This document shows, in pieces, positions 57,711-64,000 of a stretch of 64,000 nt of DNA. The stretch spans positions 2,542,001-2,606,000 of the forward strand of contig JAHRBC010000002.1 in NCBI GenBank assembly GCA_022702545.1, in the 5' to 3' direction. Source of the DNA: Phycomyces nitens. Taxonomy: Eukaryota > Mucoromycota > Mucoromycetes > Mucorales > Phycomycetaceae. How positions within the stretch are numbered: the stretch's first letter is position 1; every line of letters begins with the position of its first letter. Both the position numbers and the translations under genes were made by a program. The notes beneath the pieces are model-generated. The model was not told the origin of the DNA. It was given only the letters and a program-made list of their open reading frames with translations, and did not search any database.

Positions 57711-60700
57711 TTAGATGAGCGACAGTACTTTATTCGCATTTTGAACAAAGTCTTTGCTTGATACTACTAGACAAGCTGGAACTCTACACGGTTCAAGTAA
57801 TTTGCTCGTTGGTTTCAAGCTTACGTGTTCGCCCAGCATTGCAAAGCAACAAAACCAGACAGTGTCTGAATAGGTAGCTCCAAGAATCAAAAACAGATCA
57901 ACGACCTCTTGCTGAAGATCTTCACGGACTTTTACACTCATGAAAAATCGCGTTTCTTCAAGAATCTCCATAACAATCGACTGAGGCAATGGTACATGCT
58001 GTGCAACATGCGCAAGGGTAGATAATATACAGCACTGAAGTCGATGTGTATATGAGAATGGCGAGTAAGAAGGCAAGGCATTAGCGTGAGTGGTTTGGGC
58101 TAGTAGCAATTTAAACCGGGGCCAGATATCATTGACTATTCGCTTGGAAATAAAATCTCCAGAAATAGACGACAATGTCTTTATGAGCTCTGTAGCATTA
58201 AACGCAACAAAGTGCTCATCGCCAAGTCGATTGATTATAAAGGGCCACAAGGTATTGATAAGTGTATTGAGTTTGACAGGTTGGTCAGCAAGTACTGTGG
58301 CACCAGAACTCAACAGACTAAGCATCTGTGATCGAAGATGACTGGATTTTGCAGTCAACAAACTCCCAATCTTTTTCATGATGCTCAGAGCCATCGTTTG
58401 CTCTTTGGATAAACTTGGCCTTTCTTCTTTAGCAGGCTCTTTGGGTTCTTGATCTTCTATATTTTTCTCTTCACTTTCTCTCACCATTTCTTCTTCCAAT
58501 ACATCACGTAAATTTGGGGATTTGTTAGCATTCTTTTGCTGGCGATCCATAAAATAACGACCGATTTCCTCCAGGGTTGCAACATCATCTTCCAACTTTT
58601 CCCTCTTTTTATCCCATGGTTGGCTAATCAATTCCTTGATTTCCTCAGATACCCCGTCAGATGGTGTCTTTTGAGGAACCTTTTCTTCTGCAGTGATTTG
58701 TTTTTCCGAGTTACCACGCAAAACTTTGATGATTTCAAATAACACGCCACAGAGTTGTCCACACAACCAGTCATCATACCAATATCGATCCAAGGCATCA
58801 TATATCTCTTCGACCGAATCTTCTAGGTATACAACTGCCCCCATGCCTCCAATACGAACAAGTGCTCTAAGAACAAGTGGTGCCCGCGGGTTGGTGGCCA
58901 GCATGGTCATTCGTTGCGAAACCATATTAATTACATAGTCAATGTTTGCAATCGAGAGCGCCCTTCCGTCTTCTTCTCCACAGACCAGCGCAATATTATC
59001 TAGGGTGATGAGCGCAAATGTGTGAACAAAGACGTTTGGTGAGCCCAGATAAGCCAATAGAGGATAAATAAGAGTAATAAGCTCTTGTTGAATAGTATCC
59101 TGCCCGAGAATAAATGCTGACAGTCCAATTATCTTTAATTCAAAGCAGATTGTCAATATCTGTGCACTTTCTCTGTCCAGCCCTTGAGTCGATTGCTGAA
59201 CTAGTACGTTTTGGGTGTCACTTGTGTGGCTAGAAAGTGAGAGGGACATTATGTCGTGCAAAAGGCGGAGAGCAGTGTCTTGAAGACCATCAAGCTCTCT
59301 TTCAACCAAGAAATCTTCGTCTTCCTCCAGGTTTCTGCCTTCCAAGAGCGAATATACTACAAATGCGGCCTGTGGTTGGGTTTCTGTGTCTTCTGCAGAA
59401 AGGTAGCGCATAAAAAAGTCGATCCAGTGCTGAAGATCTCCATTTTTCCCAATCACATTAAGCATGCGTGCCATCTGTGCTACCGATTGGTCTGTTACAA
59501 GGTATTTGAAGCGTATTCTTGGGTACATTTGTCCGTGTAGTCGTGTGTTCTCCTGGAGATCAATATATTTACCACCTGGCTTCTCATCCAATACATGGAT
59601 ACTTTCTGTGTCCAATGCAAATGCAGCCAGCCAACCATCCGAACTACGTTTCAGAGCCGTGTCAAGCACACTCTCGGCGTGGTGACCTAGCAAGAGCAAG
59701 TAGCCAATTATCAGAGCCATGGCATCACTTTGCATTTGGCCGTCTCCAGACATCAAGCATCTTGGGAGACCCACGATGCTTTTGTAAAGCTCTTCTTTCA
59801 TTACAGGCATAATTGTGCTTAGGTAGGTTGGAGATTGCGTAATATTATTGTGCATGCCTTGTTTACATGCAATTGCCACTTGATCGTATGGGTCATCTCG
59901 ATGTATTGCCAATGTGGCTACCAGGAGATCTACACAGTTTTCCAACATTTGCGCACAAGTAGAAAGAAGTTTTGTCGCAAACTTGACATATGCTAGCCGT
60001 GCTCTCCATTCTGTATGGGTATGTGTGGTCAGGATACTTTTCAACATTGTCTTGAGCTTTTCTTTTGTAGATCTATGCCATTCGGTAGCTCTCTTGACAG
60101 TATCAGTCGATTCTGTTTCTAAAGTTGCCTCTGCATTCTCTTGTGTATTTCTGTGTAGACTGGCGATATCAATGGAATGAAGGTCGTTCATGGATCGTAC
60201 ATTATGAATCAACAATTCATTCTCGTCGTCTCGCATAACAGCCTCGATAACATCCCCTAGAACATCAAGTGTTGTAACAATAATTTTATGATTCTCCTTT
60301 TCTTTCTTTTGATAAATCGTCCGGCAGAGTGTCGATACGACTCCAGGAAAAAAGATTGCGATACGATCTATGCGTCGGATGTTTTTTAGCAAGAGGTTAG
60401 ATAGGGTCTCGAGGGCACTCAGTCGTAAATCTCTGCTGGTGTCACTTTTGATGACATTGAGGAGATTAGATACACATGAGGAGAGCATTGGTTGGCATTG
60501 ATCTTGACAGAGTTCTTCTAGTCGAGGTCGATAAAGTGTATCTGCAGATTGATCGAGTTGATGGTTTGCTGGAAGTATGGCCGAAAAACATTGGACAGCA
60601 AGTTGCTGAATCTCTTCTGGCACTTTTTCTGTAAACCAAGATGGAGGAGGCTGGATACATGATGAAAAGAGTGTAAATAGTTGAGTTTGTTCTTGAACAG

Positions 60701-61025
60701 AGATATTTGGCTCCCAGGATGTTTTAGTGAGCATAAATAGCATGCATTTCAACCATCCCTCTAGGAATCCATGTGAAGGTCGATTGTTGGAGCGAACAGA
60801 TAAAAGGAATGCCTCTAATAATGAGCGAGTGATGAGATTGATGAACCTAATCTCAAACACTTTTTCCGGATCATCGACAGTCTCCAATGCTTTCAAGAGT
60901 TGGTCGAGGTGGCGTGTTAATGTACGAGTGTTGGATCCATCAAGTGATTTTGCTGAATCTACCAGGCTTTCGCATATTGGTATAACATGTTCAAAGGTCT
61001 TTAGACGAAGTGTGTCGAGTTCCAT
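57711..61025 (-). CDS. TTI1: TELO2-interacting protein 1 (TTI1), HEAT-repeat protein
   Basis: A single 3.3-kb exon, 1104 residues, starting MELDTLRLKTFEHVIPICES. The protein is all-helical with HEAT-like units throughout (LSALETLSNLLLKNIRRIDR, FFPGVVSTLCRTIYQ, ARLAYVKFATKLLSTC, TLDVLGDVIEAVM). Length, the N-terminal layout and segments such as LRLSALETLSNLL followed by FFPGVVS match fungal TTI1, a member of the TTT complex (Tel2-Tti1-Tti2) that stabilises PIKK kinases such as TOR, ATM and ATR. An acidic, Lys/Glu-rich insertion (about residues 790-880) separates the two helical halves. No intron is needed, unusual for a gene of this size here. The start is the first in-frame ATG; it faces the Thp3-like gene across a short shared promoter. 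Confidence 0.85.
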   Translation of the reverse strand: MELDTLRLKTFEHVIPICESLVDSAKSLDGSNTRTLTRHLDQLLKALETVDDPEKVFEIRFINLITRSLLEAFLLSVRSNNRPSHGFLEGWLKCMLFMLTKTSWEPNISVQEQTQLFTLFSSCIQPPPSWFTEKVPEEIQQLAVQCFSAILPANHQLDQSADTLYRPRLEELCQDQCQPMLSSCVSNLLNVIKSDTSRDLRLSALETLSNLLLKNIRRIDRIAIFFPGVVSTLCRTIYQKKEKENHKIIVTTLDVLGDVIEAVMRDDENELLIHNVRSMNDLHSIDIASLHRNTQENAEATLETESTDTVKRATEWHRSTKEKLKTMLKSILTTHTHTEWRARLAYVKFATKLLSTCAQMLENCVDLLVATLAIHRDDPYDQVAIACKQGMHNNITQSPTYLSTIMPVMKEELYKSIVGLPRCLMSGDGQMQSDAMALIIGYLLLLGHHAESVLDTALKRSSDGWLAAFALDTESIHVLDEKPGGKYIDLQENTRLHGQMYPRIRFKYLVTDQSVAQMARMLNVIGKNGDLQHWIDFFMRYLSAEDTETQPQAAFVVYSLLEGRNLEEDEDFLVERELDGLQDTALRLLHDIMSLSLSSHTSDTQNVLVQQSTQGLDRESAQILTICFELKIIGLSAFILGQDTIQQELITLIYPLLAYLGSPNVFVHTFALITLDNIALVCGEEDGRALSIANIDYVINMVSQRMTMLATNPRAPLVLRALVRIGGMGAVVYLEDSVEEIYDALDRYWYDDWLCGQLCGVLFEIIKVLRGNSEKQITAEEKVPQKTPSDGVSEEIKELISQPWDKKREKLEDDVATLEEIGRYFMDRQQKNANKSPNLRDVLEEEMVRESEEKNIEDQEPKEPAKEERPSLSKEQTMALSIMKKIGSLLTAKSSHLRSQMLSLLSSGATVLADQPVKLNTLINTLWPFIINRLGDEHFVAFNATELIKTLSSISGDFISKRIVNDIWPRFKLLLAQTTHANALPSYSPFSYTHRLQCCILSTLAHVAQHVPLPQSIVMEILEETRFFMSVKVREDLQQEVVDLFLILGATYSDTVWFCCFAMLGEHVSLKPTSKLLEPCRVPACLVVSSKDFVQNANKVLSLI

Positions 61026-61177
61026 GACCAACGTTTTGAATTTATTTGATCTTATTTTTCTCTCGTTTTGCTCATGCTTGAAAGAGAGAGAGATCGATGT
61101 CAGCTCTCACGTGATCATGTGGTTTAAAAATCTTGTTATTCAGAGCCCATGGTTGCTCTTACCGAGTCGTTTTTTAA
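61026..61177. promoter_or_regulatory. Divergent promoter of TTI1 and the Thp3-like gene; CACGTG E-box at 61108-61113
   Basis: About 150 bp between opposing genes. CACGTGATCATG contains a palindromic E-box of the kind bound by bHLH factors such as Cbf1-type proteins. No TATA box was seen. The first exon of the Thp3-like gene may begin inside this interval. Confidence 0.4.
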
Positions 61178-63797
61178 CAAACGCAAAGAGACATCCTGGC
61201 GAATCCACAAGAGAATTCAGCACCAAGCCAGAACTGGTAGACTCATCCAGAGCATTTAATTGAAAGTAAATAGACTGACTAATGACCACTGTCTAGGACC
61301 GATCCGTGGCAGCAATACCAAGGCTATGGATCGACTGATCCAGCTTATGCATACTACAGTTACCCAGCCCAAACACCAGAGCAACAGGCCTACTATCAAA
61401 GCTATTATCAAAATGCTCCGTACCAACCACCACCACCAGGAAGCGATCCGGGTACGGCAGCTTCGGCATCACAACCAGCATACGACTATACATATGCATA
61501 CTCTCAAGAACACGCAGACTATTATGCCCAAACGAACTATACGCAACAATCGGCTTCCCTGTATAGTGGATCTCACGATGCTAACGCACAAACAGGTAGT
61601 TACCCTTATCCATACTATACACCTCAACAAGTAGCTCCTCCACCTCCGCCTCCGCCTGTCAGCAACACTCCACTCGGGTAAGAAGGAATTCTCTAGACCT
61701 GGACTGGATCATTAGACATTGACCCAGATTGGCTTTCTAGCACACCCACATCCATAACAGGTACAGGTACAGCCGAAAACAATACGGGAGTGAGTAGTCA
61801 ACAGCAGGTACAACAGAATCCGGCCGAAGAAGTGACTCAATTGACAGAAGCATTGTCGTTCACTGGACCTCAAGCATCGGTTCCCACTCCAGGTATAATA
61901 TATATATATATAAAAGTTTGACATGCGACTGGAATCTAAACAGGCTGTTAGTAGAACCTGTAATTCAAGGAGAACCGAAAAAGATGAACATGTTGCCCTT
62001 GAAGCAGCCCAAGATTTCTGATGCGCCTGCTTATGTAAAAGTCGTTCCTCGGTCGGCTCCGGTAGTAGTCGAAGAAGACAATTCGAAGCCTCCTTCAGTA
62101 GAATCATGGCCTCCTTCATTACAGTAATATGATTAAATTGACAAGAAAGAAGATGCTAATGGGCTGTCAATAGACAATATGTGGAAGATGTGTTTAACAA
62201 CTGTTCGGCTGATCGTAGAGATCAAGCCGAACTTGAACTGCGCAATCTGATAATTGAGAAACATAGGAAAGGGGAATTATTGACGACCGATTGGAGTGAG
62301 ATGGATTTACCGAGGTAAGTTCCAAGTCCAAGGCCAAGGCAACAACGGTGGTCCTGATCATGGCTGTATAGTGCATGCCAGGCACCACTTGTAAAACGAC
62401 TAAAGAAGAAAAAGTAAGGTATCAGACTCGTTTGACGTAAACGCTAATTGTGTGTGTGTGTTTTTTTTTTTGATAGTAAGAAAAAGGAAACATTTCAGCT
62501 TCCTCCACTTGCTCATACGGCCGAGGAGGAAGAGAAGCGAAGGAATCGACTGAGACGGTTCCATGATGACAGTCTTGGTCGACGGACAGAGACACCTGTC
62601 CCGGTTGCGATGGCCAGTGGGATGGTAAGATGGATTACGTTGTGGCAAGGTTGCTTATGGTTTTGTGTTTAGGAACCAATGGATTGGGATAAACAAACGA
62701 TTATTGGAACCTCGAGTAAATTAGAGAAGCAGTACCTAAGACTCACTTCGGTAGGCCAAGTGAATTCTGGAATGAAGAAAAAAAGTGTGTTTATGAAGAG
62801 TTTTTTTAGGCGCCTGATCCTTCTACGGTTCGCCCACTGGGGATTTTAAAACAAACTCTCGAGTTACTAAAAGACAAGTGGAAAGCAGAGCAGAATTACA
62901 CCTATATATGTGACCAATTCAAGTCTATGCGCCAAGATCTGACCGTAAGTCAAAAGGGATTTCATGGATAGAGAATGACAAGTGTATATATATATATAAG
63001 GTTCAACGGATAAGAGATGAGTTTACGGTCCAGGTGTATGAAATACATGCTCGTATTGCACTTGAAAAGGTAAGATAAACAAACAAGATTATATATTATA
63101 TATTATAATATTATACTCATGATTTTATAGGGAGATTTGGGCGAGTATAACCAGTGTCAATCACAATTAAAACAGCTGTATACGCTTGGAATTCCTGGGA
63201 ATGTGATGGAGTTTACGGCCTACCGGATCCTCTACTTTCTCCATACCCAGAATTGGTCTGGTAAGCCAACTGATTTTATATACATAAAAAAAAAACTAAA
63301 AATCATTCAACCTCTAGACATCAACTCTATTATGGCCGAGGTGACACCTGAACAAAAGAGGGATGAAGCAGTGCAACATGCATTGCAAGTCCGTTCTTGT
63401 CTGGCTACCTGCAACTACCATCGTTTCTTTAGACTCTACACTAGTGCACCCAACATGGGGGGCTATCTTATGGATCAGTTTATCGAACGTGAAAGGGTGC
63501 AGGCATTGATTATACTGTGCAAAGCGTAAGTGGAAAATTGGTGATAACCAATTTAATGAGGGAAATACAGGATGACTAAAAACATGAGATTATAGATGTC
63601 GTCCTGATCTTCCCTTGTCATTTATTCAAACCGAACTGGCATTTGAAGATCACGAACAGTTGATAAAATTTCTGGTGGGCCAAAATGCCCATCACTTGAG
63701 ACCAGATCCCAACCTGCTTGATACAAAAGCCGCTTGTTTTGTCCTTCTCGAGAGTGCAAAGAGGTACAAGAAGATCGACATCAAGGGGCAAATGTGA
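61178..63797 (+). CDS. Thp3/LENG8-like SAC3-domain protein (5' end unresolved)
   Basis: Exons: first partial (to 61236), then 61297-61677, 61741-61892, 61952-62123, 62174-62314, 62372-62413, 62477-62624, 62673-62750, 62810-62944, 63001-63069, 63131-63260, 63318-63525 and 63596-63797, all in phase. About 620 residues plus the first exon. The N-terminal third is Tyr/Gln/Pro-rich (YYQSYYQNAPYQPPPPG) with poly-Pro. A basic segment (RLKKKNKKKETFQLPPLA; RRNRLRRFHDD) leads to the SAC3/GANP domain: RPLGILKQTLELLKDKW, YICDQFKSMRQDLTVQRI, EIHARIALEKGDLGEYNQCQ and SQLKQLYTLGIPGNVMEFTA. This motif set is that of yeast Thp3 and human LENG8, which act in mRNA processing with a Csn12-type partner. The frame is open from 61178 but has no in-frame ATG, so an upstream mini-exon or another start is missing. 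Confidence 0.85.
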
Positions 63798-64000
63798 GAC
63801 ACAATATAAAAACAATAAATAAATAAAAAAATAAAAAACATTATAAAATATTCATAGAAAATAAAGTGAGTTTTACAGTTTTGATTTCTCATAGATGGAA
63901 TGAAAGGCAAGAAAAAATACCAATAAAATAATAAAATAATAAGAATAATAATAATAAGAATAATAATAATATACAAAGAAACAAGAGTGTTTCAAAAAAT
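63798..64000. other. 3' region of the Thp3-like gene, A/T-rich low complexity
   Basis: AATAAA-like signals and AAT repeats (63921-63972) occur directly after the stop. No further gene is visible before the window ends. Confidence 0.5.

Overview
The window is fungal nuclear DNA, most likely from an early-diverging filamentous fungus of the Mucoromycota. Genes are split by many short introns (about 45-80 bp) with GT-AG borders and CTAAC/CTGAC-like branch points, intergenic DNA is AT-rich, and many genes have clear eukaryotic orthologues (SmD3, RPL26, NOT4, TTI1, Vps68, a Nup159/Nup214-like nucleoporin, Taspase 1). Several repeat families resemble ones I recall from Mucorales. I could run no searches; all names come from reading translations, motifs and splice signals by eye.

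Layout. 0-5 kb: the 3' part of a DNA-binding-like protein with a huge Gln-Ala/poly-Gln tract, a short-chain dehydrogenase, and SmD3. 5-9.7 kb: gene-poor, with Tc1/mariner relics and candidate exons of one unassigned coiled-coil gene. 9.7-13.6 kb: a Taspase 1 homologue with an apparent 1-base frameshift, then two divergent WrbA/Pst2-type flavodoxin-like paralogues sharing a 255-bp promoter. 13.6-22.7 kb: a gene desert dominated by a decayed MULE-type DNA transposon (transposase with five stops in one frame, inverted terminal repeats, nested Tc1 relics, a small MITE-like unit). 23-28.5 kb: the FG nucleoporin and a small membrane protein. 28.6-32.8 kb: LINE relics in opposite orientations. 33-38.3 kb: an inverted repeat carrying two copies of a YIRKS-motif (resolvase-like) gene, followed on the same strand by a broken gene resembling Mucorales TnpB/Fanzor-type proteins. 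39-64 kb: a dense housekeeping region with RPL26, a class IIA HAD hydrolase, a four-TM protein, a very small copper-fist factor, a secreted 3D-domain protein, Vps68/TMEM50, NOT4, a UPF0014/FetB-like permease, a homeodomain factor, a RING-CH membrane protein, a three-LIM protein, TTI1 and a Thp3/LENG8-like SAC3-domain protein.

How they fit together. The host genes are ordinary single-copy functions: splicing, translation, nuclear export, mRNA decay and ubiquitylation, vacuolar sorting, PIKK assembly, metal sensing and redox. There are no operons, but there are divergent pairs with short shared promoters (flavodoxin-like pair; TTI1/Thp3). The most unusual stretch is 33-38.3 kb, where a resolvase-like gene and a TnpB/Fanzor-like relic lie in the same orientation about 0.5-1 kb apart. 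That order recalls the recombinase + TnpB layout of IS607 elements, but both assignments rest on memory of family motifs and need a search.
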